Below are positions 17,194 to 25,545 of a stretch of DNA of 64,000 nucleotides, in pieces. The stretch lies in the NCBI RefSeq assembly GCF_018130955.1, contig NZ_JAFCJM010000021.1, forward strand, positions 43,507 through 107,506, in the 5' to 3' direction. Made by a program: the position numbers and the translations under genes. The notes beneath the pieces were generated by a model. The model saw nothing but the letters and a program-made list of their open reading frames with translations, searched no databases and was not told the origin of the DNA. The first letter of the stretch is position 1; each line of letters opens with the position of its first letter. Origin of the DNA: Bradyrhizobium liaoningense (GTDB lineage Bacteria; Pseudomonadota; Alphaproteobacteria; Rhizobiales; Xanthobacteraceae).

Positions 17194-17737
17194 CGGCAAG
17201 AAGAAATTGCCCTCGGCCGTCGAGCGGTTCATCCTGCACTGGGGCGACATGGGCGACCAGTGGGGCGTCAACCGCTCCGTCAGCCAGATCCACGGCCTGT
17301 TGTATCTCGCCGAGCAGCCGATGACGGCGGAAGACATCGCGGAGACGCTCGGCATGGCGCGCTCCAACGTCTCCAACTCGATCAAGGAATTGCTGGCCTG
17401 GAACCTGATCCGCCGCGTGCCGATCCTCGGCGACCGCCGCGATCATTTCGAGGCGGAGACCGACATCCTCGAAGTCGCAGCGCGCATCGCGGCGCGGCGC
17501 AAGGAGCGGGAGCTCGATCCCGCCATCTCAGCGCTCCGTGCCTGCGTGACCGACGCCGCCGAGGACCCCGCCATCAGCCCGGTCGCGGGCAAGCGGCTGA
17601 AGGAGATGCTGGCCTTCACCGAGCTCGCCGACCGCTGGTTCATGCAGATGCTCACCGTGCCGCGTCCGCGTCTCGTCGCGCTGATGAAGCTTGGCGAGAA
17701 GATCGTCAATTTGCTGCCGATCGGCAGGGCCAGATAG
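17180..17737 (+). CDS. GbsR/MarR family transcriptional regulator
   Basis: A 185-residue winged-helix regulator starting MTEISGKKKLPSAVERF. The DNA-binding domain covers about residues 25-90: LLYLAEQPMTAEDIAETLGMARSNVSNSIKELL is the helix-turn-helix region and VPILGDRRDHFEAE the wing. The C-terminal helices (about 100-180) are typical of the GbsR-like branch. The frame is open from a GTG at 17126, but that would place the promoter inside the gene; the ATG at 17180 is preferred and implies leaderless translation. It heads an operon with the DUF4166 gene (18 bp later) and the TIGR01777 oxidoreductase gene and probably represses it. Confidence 0.85.
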   Translation: MTEISGKKKLPSAVERFILHWGDMGDQWGVNRSVSQIHGLLYLAEQPMTAEDIAETLGMARSNVSNSIKELLAWNLIRRVPILGDRRDHFEAETDILEVAARIAARRKERELDPAISALRACVTDAAEDPAISPVAGKRLKEMLAFTELADRWFMQMLTVPRPRLVALMKLGEKIVNLLPIGRAR

Positions 17738-17755
17738 AGGCGAGGAGGGGTTGCG

Positions 17756-18421
17756 ATGACATCGGCAAGGAGTTTTGCCTCTCACGCAGCACCGCCCGCC
17801 CATACCAAGCTGCTCGACGATCGCCGTTTCCGCGCGCTGCTGCCGGACGAGGATTGGGGGCGCCTTCCGGTCGCGACCTGGCGGCGCTTTTCCAAGCGCG
17901 TCTGCGACGGCGACAGCGTCGTCTATGTCGGCCTCATCGACGAGGTCATGTTCAGCGACATCGGCTGGTGGCTCGCGCAAGCCGCGCGGCTGATCGGCGG
18001 GCCGCTGCCGACCGGCCGCGACACCGGCGTGCCCATGATCGTCACGGTCACCGAGGATGCCGCCAGCGGCGGACAGATCTGGACGCGCATCTGCGCCCGC
18101 AGGAGTGGGTTTCCGCAAGTCATCCATTCCGCCAAGCGCTTCGACGGGCCGACGGGGCTCGAAGAATATGTCGGCTTCGGCGTCTGCATGGCGCTACGGA
18201 TTTCCGTCGTGGACCAGGCGCTTCGGTTTCGCAGCGCCGGCTATGCCTTGCAGGTCGGAAGGCTGCGCCTGCCGCTGCCGGCTTGGCTCGCGCCGGGCGA
18301 GATCACGGTGACCCATCGCGATCTCGGCGAGGGTGCATTCCGCTTCACGCTCGACGTCGTTCACCCGCGTTTCGGCGCGCTCATTCGCCAGTCCGCCGTG
18401 TTCAGGGAGGCCGTATCATGA
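17756..18421 (+). CDS. DUF4166 domain protein
   Basis: A 221-residue soluble protein of the DUF4166 type, with sequence blocks such as RLPVATWRRFSKR, ARLIGGPLPTGRDTGVPM and SAKRFDGPTGLEEYVGFGVCM. The family has no established function; members often occur fused to or beside SDR proteins of saccharopine-dehydrogenase or TIGR01777 type, as here. It overlaps the next gene by 4 bp (ATGA), so the two products are probably made in equal amounts and may act together. No signal peptide or membrane helix is seen. Confidence 0.8.
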   Translation: MTSARSFASHAAPPAHTKLLDDRRFRALLPDEDWGRLPVATWRRFSKRVCDGDSVVYVGLIDEVMFSDIGWWLAQAARLIGGPLPTGRDTGVPMIVTVTEDAASGGQIWTRICARRSGFPQVIHSAKRFDGPTGLEEYVGFGVCMALRISVVDQALRFRSAGYALQVGRLRLPLPAWLAPGEITVTHRDLGEGAFRFTLDVVHPRFGALIRQSAVFREAVS

Positions 18422-19854
18422 CGCCGCTGTTGTGGACGCTGATCGCGATCCAGATCGCGATGGGTGCGTTCGACACCTTCTATCATCACGAATTCACCGA
18501 GCGTCTCGCCTGGCGTCCATCGCAACGGTTCGAGCTCCAGCTCCACGCCGTGCGCAACATGCTCTATGCGCTCTTGTTCCTGGTGCTCGGCTGGCTCGAG
18601 ATCCATGGCGTGCTCGCGATGCTGATCGTCGCGCTGCTGATTGCCGAGATCATCATCACGCTGATGGATTTCGTCGAGGAGGATCTGAGCCGGAAGCTGC
18701 CGGCGAGCGAGCGCATCAATCACACGCTGCTGGCGATCAACTACGGCGCCATCCTGGTGCTGCTGCTGCCGGTGTTGATCGGCTGGGCGACGCGGCCGTT
18801 CGGCGTGGCATTTGCCTATGCGGGCTTTGTCAGCATCGCCGCGGCCGTTTGCGCCGTCGGCGCTGCGCTGTGCGGCCTGCGCGACATTGCGGTCACGCGA
18901 CGGCTCGCGCGCATGACGCGCGCGCCGGCGCGCGATCTCGTCGACAAGCTGGCAGGTCGCCGGACCGTGCTGATCACCGGCGCCACCGGCTTCATCGGCA
19001 GCCATCTTGCTGCAAGCCTCAGCGCAGCGGGCCATCACGTCATCGCGCTGATCCGCAATCCGGCGAAAGCCGAGATGCTGCCTCCGCCGGTCACCCTGAT
19101 CACGAGCCTCGATCAGCTCGCGGATGACATCCGCATCGACGCCATCGTCAATCTCGCCGGCGAGCCGATCGGCGACGGCCGGTGGACCGAGGCCAAGCGT
19201 ACCGAGATCATCAGTTCGCGGATCAACGTAACCGGCGAGGTCGTCAAACTGATCGCGCGCCTCGAGCGCAAGCCGGACGTGCTCGTCAGCGGCTCCGCGA
19301 TCGGCTGGTACGGGCTGTGGGCCGATCAGGTGCTGACGGAATCCAACAAGTCGCATGCCTGCTTCAGTCACGCACTGTGCGAGGCCTGGGAGAAGGCGGC
19401 GCGGCCGGCGGAAGAGCTCGGCGTTCGCGTAGTCTATTTGCGGATCGGCCTCGTGCTCGGCGCCGGCGGCGGCTTCGTCGCGCGGATGTTGACGCCGTTC
19501 GAATTCGGCCTCGGCGGTCCGCTCGGCACCGGCCGGCAGTGGATGTCCTGGATCGAGCGCGACGATCTCATCCGTCTAATCGCCTATGTGATCGCAACGC
19601 CCGATCTGGCGGGACCGATCAACGCGACCGCACCGATCCCGGTTACCAATGCGAAGTTCACCGCGGAGCTCGGCCGCCGTCTCAATCGTCCCGCGGTGTT
19701 TCGTATCCCGTCAGGCCTGCTGCGCCGGCTCGGTGGCGACTTTGCCGATGAGCTTCTCCTGGGCGGCCAGCGCGTGCTGCCGAACAAGGCGCTGAGCCGG
19801 GGCTTCGTATTCCGCCACGAGACGCTGCGCAGTGCGTTCGACGCGATTTTGTGA
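18418..19854 (+). CDS. TIGR01777-type epimerase/oxidoreductase with N-terminal membrane domain
   Basis: A 478-residue two-part protein. Residues about 1-160 hold four or five hydrophobic segments (for example LWTLIAIQIAMGAF and LLIAEIIITLMDF). Residues about 180-478 are an extended-SDR domain with the cofactor motif TGATGFIGSHLAASL, NLAGEPIGDGRW, SGSAIGWYG and LRIGLVLGAGGG, which match the TIGR01777/YfcH family. Ordinary family members are about 300 residues and soluble, so the membrane domain is an addition that anchors the enzyme. The start overlaps the DUF4166 stop. The substrate is unknown. Confidence 0.85.
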   Translation: MTPLLWTLIAIQIAMGAFDTFYHHEFTERLAWRPSQRFELQLHAVRNMLYALLFLVLGWLEIHGVLAMLIVALLIAEIIITLMDFVEEDLSRKLPASERINHTLLAINYGAILVLLLPVLIGWATRPFGVAFAYAGFVSIAAAVCAVGAALCGLRDIAVTRRLARMTRAPARDLVDKLAGRRTVLITGATGFIGSHLAASLSAAGHHVIALIRNPAKAEMLPPPVTLITSLDQLADDIRIDAIVNLAGEPIGDGRWTEAKRTEIISSRINVTGEVVKLIARLERKPDVLVSGSAIGWYGLWADQVLTESNKSHACFSHALCEAWEKAARPAEELGVRVVYLRIGLVLGAGGGFVARMLTPFEFGLGGPLGTGRQWMSWIERDDLIRLIAYVIATPDLAGPINATAPIPVTNAKFTAELGRRLNRPAVFRIPSGLLRRLGGDFADELLLGGQRVLPNKALSRGFVFRHETLRSAFDAIL

Positions 19855-19910
19855 GGTGATGCGATGTCTTGCGGTGCTTGTCCTCGTGCGCTGAACGGCT
19901 GGTTTCGGGC

Positions 19911-20264
19911 ATGCTTGACGGCTGCCGCGACATTGGCGGCGTTGCCACGATCCCGATGCTTCCACATCGAGGCTTCCAGGAAAGCCTTGGGGCGACTGCC
20001 GCCGTGGTCGTGTTTGTCTTGCTGATGTTGGTCCTTACCTGCTTGCTAAGCATGATGCCTGCTGCGCTCGTGATATTGTTGAGCGAGTCATGCCGCATTC
20101 GGTCCGTACTGTTCTACGCGCCGAGTGGCGCTACGATTGGAGCCCTGATTGCTGGTGTTATTTTCGGGACAAGCACTCCGTTTAGCGCGCTCTTTGGTCT
20201 CGCTGGATGCCTCGCTGGAATCGCATATTGGTTTGTCGCAGGCCGATACGCAGGCGAGCGTTGA
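19911..20264 (+). CDS. Small hypothetical membrane protein
   Basis: An open frame for 117 residues starting MLDGCRDIGGVATIP. Three hydrophobic segments (AAVVVFVLLMLVLTCLLSMM, ATIGALIAGVIFG and FGLAGCLAGIAYWFVAG) suggest an inner-membrane protein. Base composition is less G+C-rich than its neighbours. I do not recognise a family. An earlier TTG at 19869 would add 14 residues. It is convergent with the LysR gene at 20275, with 10 bp between the stops. Confidence 0.5.
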   Translation: MLDGCRDIGGVATIPMLPHRGFQESLGATAAVVVFVLLMLVLTCLLSMMPAALVILLSESCRIRSVLFYAPSGATIGALIAGVIFGTSTPFSALFGLAGCLAGIAYWFVAGRYAGER

Positions 20265-20274
20265 TGCTCGAGCG

Positions 20275-21126
20275 CTATGTGGCTGTACTCCGAAACGTCG
20301 CCGCCACCGCACGTAGTGCCGCAAGCTTGGCGGGGTCGCTGACTTTCGAATGCAGCATCACCTTCGAGCTGCCGAGTTTCGGTAGCTTGTGCGCAGGCCC
20401 GATATCGATCAGACCGGGAGGTGCGATCCGCCGTGCCAGCGGCGCAATTGCGAGCCCGGCAAGCGCGGCGGCGACCACCGCTGTGACGCCGCCGCCGACA
20501 AAGCGCTCGCGCCAGACGATGCCGGCCTTGTCGAGCGCGCGCACGGCGATGGCGCGGACGCCGCAGGGCGGGGCGAGAGTGGCGAGCGGCAGCGCTTCAC
20601 CCCTCGGCAGGGAGAAGCGCCGTGCCGCGAACCAGCCGAACTCATCCTCGGTCAGCCTCTCGCCGCCGCGCCGGCTGCCTTCCTGTCGCACGATCACGGC
20701 GTCGAGCCGGCCCGCGTCATAGGCATCCTGCATCTCGCGCGAGAAGCCGATGGTGACGGCGAGGGTGAGGTTCGCCGACATTGCATGCAGGCGTTCCAGC
20801 AGCGACACCAGTTCGGGCCCGGCGGCGTGGTCGGAGATGCCGAGGGAGAGCGACTGCGCGGCCGACGCCTCGCCCGACAGCGCGCGATCATGCGCTGCGA
20901 TCAGCGCGCGGGCGCGATCGAGGAAGCCGGCGCCCTCGGCGGTCAGCCGGACCGCGCGCGGCGAGCGCTCGACGAGACGCTTGCCGAGCAACGTCTCCAG
21001 CCGCTGCAGCTTGAGACTGACCGCTGCCTGCGTCGTGCCGAGCGCTTCGGCGGTGCGCGTAAAATTTTGGAGGTCGGCGACCAGGAGGAAGGCCTGCACG
21101 GTGGCGATGTCGAGGGCGGCTGTCAT
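20275..21126 (-). CDS. LysR family transcriptional regulator
   Basis: A 283-residue LysR-type regulator. The N-terminal helix-turn-helix reads LQNFTRTAEALGTTQAAVSLKLQRLE (about 17-42), followed by the linker helix and a periplasmic-binding-type effector domain from about residue 90. It is divergent from the tautomerase gene at 21238, which it probably controls together with itself. The effector domain is rather short and alanine-rich. The inducer is unknown. Confidence 0.88.
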   Translation of the reverse strand: MTAALDIATVQAFLLVADLQNFTRTAEALGTTQAAVSLKLQRLETLLGKRLVERSPRAVRLTAEGAGFLDRARALIAAHDRALSGEASAAQSLSLGISDHAAGPELVSLLERLHAMSANLTLAVTIGFSREMQDAYDAGRLDAVIVRQEGSRRGGERLTEDEFGWFAARRFSLPRGEALPLATLAPPCGVRAIAVRALDKAGIVWRERFVGGGVTAVVAAALAGLAIAPLARRIAPPGLIDIGPAHKLPKLGSSKVMLHSKVSDPAKLAALRAVAATFRSTAT

Positions 21127-21135
21127 TATGATTCG

Positions 21136-21160
21136 TTATCATTGATATCAACAGAGATAA
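21136..21160. promoter_or_regulatory. Candidate LysR binding site
   Basis: TTATC and GATAA form an inverted repeat with a 15-bp spacer that itself contains TGATATCA. The site lies 9 bp upstream of the LysR start and 78 bp upstream of the tautomerase start, the usual place for a LysR recognition site. This is inference from symmetry and position. Confidence 0.4.
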
Positions 21161-21237
21161 GATACCAAAATGAAGGTGCAGGGTCTAGCTTTCCCCCAGC
21201 GCAATGAACGCCCGCGCAAACGAAGAGGAGAACGACC

Positions 21238-21660
21238 ATGCCGCTGATCACCGTGACCTATGCAACCTCCCGCCAATCGCCGACGTTGAAGGCCGACATC
21301 GCGAGCGCCGTGTCCGAGCTCACCGCAAAGATCCTGCACAAGGATCCTGAGGTCACCGCCGTCATCGTCAAGGCAGTGGATGCCGCCGACTGGTTCGCTG
21401 GCGGCAAGTCGCTCGCCGAGCACAAGCTCGCGAGCTACTGGATCGACACCCATGTCAGCGAAGGCACCAACACCAAGGACGAGAAGGCCGCCTATCTCGC
21501 GGCGATGTTTACGCGCATGAGCGACCTGCTCGGCCCGCTGCATCACGAGACCTATCTGCATGTCGACGAGGTCAGGGGCGACGCCTACGGCTTTGGCGGC
21601 CTCAGCCAGGAGCGACGCTATATCGCGGGCAAGCTCGAGGTCGCACGAAAGGCGGTATGA
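21238..21660 (+). CDS. Tautomerase family protein
   Basis: A 140-residue protein starting MPLITVTYATSRQ. The proline after the initiator methionine is the catalytic base of the tautomerase superfamily once Met is removed. The length is that of the fused, two beta-alpha-beta-unit members (for example malonate semialdehyde decarboxylase-like), about twice a 4-oxalocrotonate tautomerase. It is divergent from a LysR gene and convergent with another tautomerase gene 53 bp away. A GAGGAGAACGACC ribosome-binding region precedes the start. The substrate is unknown. Confidence 0.8.
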   Translation: MPLITVTYATSRQSPTLKADIASAVSELTAKILHKDPEVTAVIVKAVDAADWFAGGKSLAEHKLASYWIDTHVSEGTNTKDEKAAYLAAMFTRMSDLLGPLHHETYLHVDEVRGDAYGFGGLSQERRYIAGKLEVARKAV

Positions 21661-21713
21661 CGCGGCGCGGGAGCTCGGTACGGTCCCGTGGCGCTGTCGT
21701 CAAAGGTCGCGTG

Positions 21714-22127
21714 TCACGGGATAACGGGCACCGTTGCCAGCGGTTCGTGGTGGTCGCCGAAAGCGAGGCCGCGGCCGAGCGACCAGTCCACCGGCGCGTT
21801 TTCGGTGAGCGCAATCATGATGTCGTCTCCGGAGAAGCCGGCACTGACGGCGCGCTCTGCGATCGACCGGAACAGACGCTTTTTCTGGTCGATCGACCGT
21901 CCCTCGAGAAAGAGAATCTCGACGATCGATGCCTCCGCCGTGCGCGTGACATTGGGGAAGGCCGGGTCAATCAACATCATGCCGGGCGCGTAACGGCAAA
22001 CGAGCTGAAACCGATCGTTGGACGGGACGCCGCAGGTCTCGACGAGGCCCTCATGTACAGCGTCGGCGAGCGCGTGGACCCGTTCAATCGGGAGCTGAGC
22101 GGGGACGGAAATGCGGGCGAGAGGCAT
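21714..22127 (-). CDS. Tautomerase family protein (Tautomerase_2-like)
   Basis: A 137-residue protein starting MPLARISVPAQLP, again with a proline at position 2. The C-terminal part has the VEILFLEGRSIDQKKRLFRSIAERA block and ENAPVDWSLGRGLAFGD, as in the Tautomerase_2 family. It differs clearly in sequence from the tautomerase at 21238, so the pair is not a recent duplication. It is divergent from the LysR gene at 22218 with a 90-bp gap. The reaction is unknown; family members isomerise keto-enol acids. Confidence 0.8.
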   Translation of the reverse strand: MPLARISVPAQLPIERVHALADAVHEGLVETCGVPSNDRFQLVCRYAPGMMLIDPAFPNVTRTAEASIVEILFLEGRSIDQKKRLFRSIAERAVSAGFSGDDIMIALTENAPVDWSLGRGLAFGDHHEPLATVPVIP

Positions 22128-22217
22128 GGATTGGGGGCTCCGGGGGTCTTGCTCACCTTATTCATGCTGAAAACGGATATAAATCTCGATATAGAGAAGC
22201 AATCATTCCCAGCAGTC

Positions 22218-23111
22218 ATGAATATGCCATCGCACCCCATCCCCGATCTCAGCGCGTTTGTCCGTACCGTCGATCTCGGAAGTTTTGCTGCGGTCGGCGC
22301 CGAGACGGGTCTGACCGCCTCCGGCGTTTCCCGCATCGTGACCCGGCTGGAGCGCCGCCTCGGGGTGGCGCTTCTGCACCGGACAACCCGGCGGCTCGTC
22401 CTGACGCAGGAAGGCGAGACTTTTCTGGCTCACGCACGAAGCATTCTGGCGGCAGTCGAGGCTGCCGAGGCTGACGTTGCATCCGTGCACGGACGCCCGC
22501 GCGGGCCGATCCGGGTCAACAGCGGCACTGCGTTCGCACGCCGGCGGCTTGCGCGAAGGCTGCCTCAGTTCATGGCGCAATATCCGGACATCCGGATCGA
22601 TCTCGGGGTCAGTGACCATCGCATTGATCCGATCAGCGAGCAGATCGACGTGACGATCCGGGTCGGCCCGCTCGCCGACAGCGACTTGATCGCGGTGCGC
22701 CTCGGTGAGATCAGGCGCATCATCGTCGGCAGCCCGCAATATCTCGAACGCAATGGCGTGCCCGAGCAGCCCTCCGATCTGATGCGGCACAATTGCCTCC
22801 AGCTCAGCGGCTACGCGCGGCTTGCGCAATGGCCCATGTTCGAGCACGGCAAGCCGGTGGCGATTCCCGTCGACGGGACGATCCGGTCGGACAGCGCCGA
22901 ACTGCTTCTCGACCTCGCACTGGCGGGAGCGGGTCTCATTCGCCTCGGCGATTTTCTGGGCGAAGAAGCCTTGCAGGAGGGCAGGCTGGTGCCTTTGCTG
23001 TCGCATTGCCACGACGCCGATCCGCAGCCGATCACCGCGCTGATCCTGCCCGGGCGGCAAGCCATTCCCAGGGTCCGTGCTTTCGTGGATTTTCTAAAGA
23101 CGAACTGCTGA
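22218..23111 (+). CDS. LysR family transcriptional regulator
   Basis: A 297-residue regulator starting MNMPSHPIPDLSAFVRTV; the frame is open from 21657 but the earlier part is antisense to the tautomerase gene. The helix-turn-helix region is VGAETGLTASGVSRIVTRLERRLG, and the effector domain runs from about residue 95. The TTRRLVLTQEGETF stretch is typical of the branch that includes DsdC/AaeR-like repressor-activators. It is divergent from the tautomerase gene at 21714, presumably its target. Confidence 0.88.
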   Translation: MNMPSHPIPDLSAFVRTVDLGSFAAVGAETGLTASGVSRIVTRLERRLGVALLHRTTRRLVLTQEGETFLAHARSILAAVEAAEADVASVHGRPRGPIRVNSGTAFARRRLARRLPQFMAQYPDIRIDLGVSDHRIDPISEQIDVTIRVGPLADSDLIAVRLGEIRRIIVGSPQYLERNGVPEQPSDLMRHNCLQLSGYARLAQWPMFEHGKPVAIPVDGTIRSDSAELLLDLALAGAGLIRLGDFLGEEALQEGRLVPLLSHCHDADPQPITALILPGRQAIPRVRAFVDFLKTNC

Positions 23112-23117
23112 CGGGAT

Positions 23118-23843
23118 TCAGATCGCCGCTTCCGGCAGCAGCGCCTTTGTCGGGCCGAACAGCTCCTCAAAAGCCTGCCGGAGCGCGACGTCGACATCGG
23201 CCAGGGTGACGGGATGGCCGAGATCGACCAGCGAGGTGACGCCATAGCGGGGATCGGCGACGCCGCAAGGTACGATGCCGGCGAAATGCGACAGCTCCGG
23301 CTCGACATTGATGGCGATACCGTGGAACGAGACCCAGCGCTTCAGCCTGACGCCGATCGCCGCGATCTTGTCCTCATGGCCGGGGCCCTTGTCCGGCCGC
23401 CTAACCCAGACTCCGACCCGGTCCTCGCGGCGTTCGCCACGGACGTTGAAGGCGGCCAGCGTCCGGATGATCAGCTCTTCGAGACCTGCGACATAGGCCC
23501 GGACGTCCGGCCGCCGGCGCTTGAGGTCCAGCATCACATAGGTCACCCGCTGGCCGGGGCCGTGATAGGTGAGCTGGCCGCCGCGCCCCGTCGCGAAGGT
23601 CGGGAATCGGGGATCGAGCAGGTCGGAGGCCTTGCCCGAGGTGCCGGAGGTATAAAGCGGGGGGTGCTCGAGCAGCCAGACCAGCTCCGCCGCTTCGCGC
23701 GCCGCGATTGCCGCCGCCCGCGCCTCCATGGCCGCCACGGCCTCCGGATAGGGCACGGGGGCGTCCGAAATCCGCCATTCCACGGGGGTGCCGTCGGAGG
23801 CCGAAAACGATGTCAAATCGAGGTGTTGGCGGTCGTTAACCAT
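23118..23843 (-). CDS. lipB: Octanoyl-[acyl-carrier-protein]-protein N-octanoyltransferase
   Basis: A 241-residue LipB. It shows LVWLLEHPPLYTSGTSG, the GRGGQLTYHGPGQRVTYV block, the catalytic lysine in KIAAIGVRLKRW and the catalytic cysteine C193 in GIVPCGVADPRYG. It transfers octanoate from ACP to the lipoyl domains of 2-oxoacid dehydrogenases and the glycine cleavage H protein, the first step of lipoate synthesis. It is transcribed alone, divergent from the FliN-like gene. Confidence 0.93.
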   Translation of the reverse strand: MVNDRQHLDLTSFSASDGTPVEWRISDAPVPYPEAVAAMEARAAAIAAREAAELVWLLEHPPLYTSGTSGKASDLLDPRFPTFATGRGGQLTYHGPGQRVTYVMLDLKRRRPDVRAYVAGLEELIIRTLAAFNVRGERREDRVGVWVRRPDKGPGHEDKIAAIGVRLKRWVSFHGIAINVEPELSHFAGIVPCGVADPRYGVTSLVDLGHPVTLADVDVALRQAFEELFGPTKALLPEAAI

Positions 23844-23911
23844 TGGCTAACCATAACGTGGTGATCATTGCGGGAGCAAATGCGAAAGTCTCAAGTTGTG
23901 GCGGTGCCGTA

Positions 23912-24154
23912 GTGTCCACCCTCGATAAAGTCACCGTGGATCTCATGGTGGTCCTCGGGACCACCACCATGCCGATCCATCAGGTATTACGTCTTTCCCG
24001 CGGCGCCATCATCGAACTGGACGCAACCGAGGCCGACGAGGTCAAGGTTTTGGCCAATAACCTGCCGGTGGCCAGCGGCGTCGTGCTGGTCGACCGCAAC
24101 CGGATCGCGGTCGAGGTCAAGCAGATGCTGCCGCGCTCCCCGGGCACCCGCTAG
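23912..24154 (+). CDS. Stand-alone FliN/FliM C-terminal (SpoA) domain protein
   Basis: An 80-residue protein starting at GTG 23912 (STLDKVTVDLMVVLG). The core, VDLMVVLGTTTMPIHQVLRLSRGAIIEL, then VASGVVLVDRNRIAVEV, is the SpoA/FliN fold that forms the flagellar motor C-ring. Full FliN is usually longer and sits in a flagellar operon; here the domain is almost alone, next to lipB and a tRNA gene. In-frame GTG or TTG codons at 23843-23863 could lengthen it, but they overlap the lipB start and show no family similarity or clear ribosome-binding site. Role as a motor switch component is inferred. Confidence 0.65.
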   Translation: MSTLDKVTVDLMVVLGTTTMPIHQVLRLSRGAIIELDATEADEVKVLANNLPVASGVVLVDRNRIAVEVKQMLPRSPGTR

Positions 24155-24156
24155 CC

Positions 24157-24258
24157 AGAGCGTTTTCCAGCGAGTTGGGCAAACCGGTTCGCGTCAAGAA
24201 AACGCGTCAAAATAGCAATCTAGAGCTTCCGTTCCGATTCTATCGGAACGTGAGCTCT
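24157..24258. repeat. Dispersed repeat, copy 1
   Basis: About 100 bp that align with 53810-53915: AGAGCGTTTTC, then ACCGGTTCGCGTCAAGAAA and ACGCGTCAAA are shared, followed by a hairpin CGTTCCGAT-tct-ATCGGAACG and a terminal GAGCTCT that complements AGAGC at the start. It begins 3 bases after the FliN-like stop and may terminate its transcript. Such elements are common in related genomes. Confidence 0.75.
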
Positions 24259-24399
24259 GAAACGGCCGGGCAGGGACCGGAACCGCCTCGAAAAGCTTGT
24301 GGAATTCGAGGCCTCGGCAGGCTTGTACCCCTCTGATCGATTTGTTACATCGGCGCCGTTGATCCGGCAGGCCTCAAGCCTTATAGCCGGCTTCCCAAA

Positions 24400-24484
24400 G
24401 CGCTCGTGGCGGAACTGGTAGACGCGCTGCCTTGAGGTGGCAGTGAGTAAAATCGTGGGGGTTCGAGTCCCTCCGAGCGCACCA
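24400..24484 (+). tRNA. tRNA-Leu (anticodon GAG)
   Basis: The acceptor stem GCGCTCG pairs with CGAGCGC, followed by A and an encoded CCA (24482-24484). The anticodon GAG is at 24434-24436 between CTGCC and GGCAG stems, the T loop is GTTCGAGTC, and a long variable arm (GTGAGTAAAATCGTG) is present as in class II tRNAs. It reads CUC and CUU codons. Confidence 0.96.
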
Positions 24485-24534
24485 AAGACGTAAGCCATTG
24501 ACACGAAAATCGTTTTCGTTGTCCGGCTTCACGC

Positions 24535-25506
24535 CTAGGCCACCATGTTCTTTGGCGTGCCGTTCCAAAATCCCTCGACATTATCGACAAGCTGATCGGC
24601 GAGCGTTTGAACGGCTTCCCGACTGGCCCAGGCAACATGCGGCGTCAGAATGAAATTCGGCAAGCCGGCCAGTTGCATCAGCGGATGATCGGCCTGTGGC
24701 GGCTCGACGGTCGCCACGTCGAAGCCTGCTCCGGCGATCTGGCCGGAGCGAAGCGCCTGGCCGAGGGCGACCTCGTCGACGAGGCCGCCCCGCGCGGTAT
24801 TGATCAGAATCGGCCTGCGCTGCATCAGCGCAAATTCGGGCCCCGCGATCATGTTGCGTGTCTGCGGCATCAAGGGCGCATGTAACGTGATGATATCGCT
24901 CTGTCGCAGCACGTCCTCGAATGGCGTGTAGAGCGGGCCCATGCCGGCTACGCCCTTGTAGGACGAGAACAGCGTGCGCATTCCGAAGGCTCTTCCAATG
25001 TCCGCAACCGCGCGGCCGAGCGCGCCGTCGCCAATGATTCCGAGCGTGGCGCCTGAGAGGTCGTTGATAGGGTGGTCGAAATAGCAGAACTGCCCGGATT
25101 CGGCCCAACGGCCCGCGCGCACTGAATCACGATAGGCGGTCAGGCTGCGACGCAGCGCGAGAATGAGCGCGAAAGTGTGCTCGGGCACGGTGTTGACCGC
25201 GTAGCCGCGAATGTTGCAGACGGCGACACCGCGATCCGAACAAGCCCTGACATCGACGACATCGGAGCCGGTGGCCGCAATCGCGATCAATCGCAATTTC
25301 GGTGCCGAGCTCAGTTCGGCGAACCGTATGGGCACCTTGTTCGTGATGACGATGTCCGCGTTCGAAATTCTCTCGGCAACCTGATCCGGCTCGGTAGCGC
25401 CGAATTCAAGCAATTGGTGCGGGAATGCGAAGGGACGAAGGCGGATATCGGCAGGCATCGTATCGCGGTCGAGAAATACAATGCGTGCGGGCTCGGCGGC
25501 CTTCAT
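24535..25506 (-). CDS. D-2-hydroxyacid dehydrogenase (hydroxypyruvate/glyoxylate reductase-like)
   Basis: A 323-residue member of the D-isomer-specific 2-hydroxyacid dehydrogenase family. The NAD-binding motif is GIIGDGALGRAVADIGRAFG (a variant GxGxxG) at about 152-171. Catalytic Arg is in NTARGGLVDE, Glu follows, and His is in LTPHVAWASREA. GYAVNTVPEHTFALILAL is the family block upstream of the NAD site. It resembles glycerate dehydrogenases (HprA), which interconvert hydroxypyruvate and D-glycerate. It is the last gene of the seven-gene operon and follows the full-length transketolase by 39 bp. Substrate is inferred from family only. Confidence 0.85.
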   Translation of the reverse strand: MKAAEPARIVFLDRDTMPADIRLRPFAFPHQLLEFGATEPDQVAERISNADIVITNKVPIRFAELSSAPKLRLIAIAATGSDVVDVRACSDRGVAVCNIRGYAVNTVPEHTFALILALRRSLTAYRDSVRAGRWAESGQFCYFDHPINDLSGATLGIIGDGALGRAVADIGRAFGMRTLFSSYKGVAGMGPLYTPFEDVLRQSDIITLHAPLMPQTRNMIAGPEFALMQRRPILINTARGGLVDEVALGQALRSGQIAGAGFDVATVEPPQADHPLMQLAGLPNFILTPHVAWASREAVQTLADQLVDNVEGFWNGTPKNMVA

Positions 25507-25545
25507 GATTTCGTCTCCCAGGGAATCCGCGACGGCGCGGTTGAG

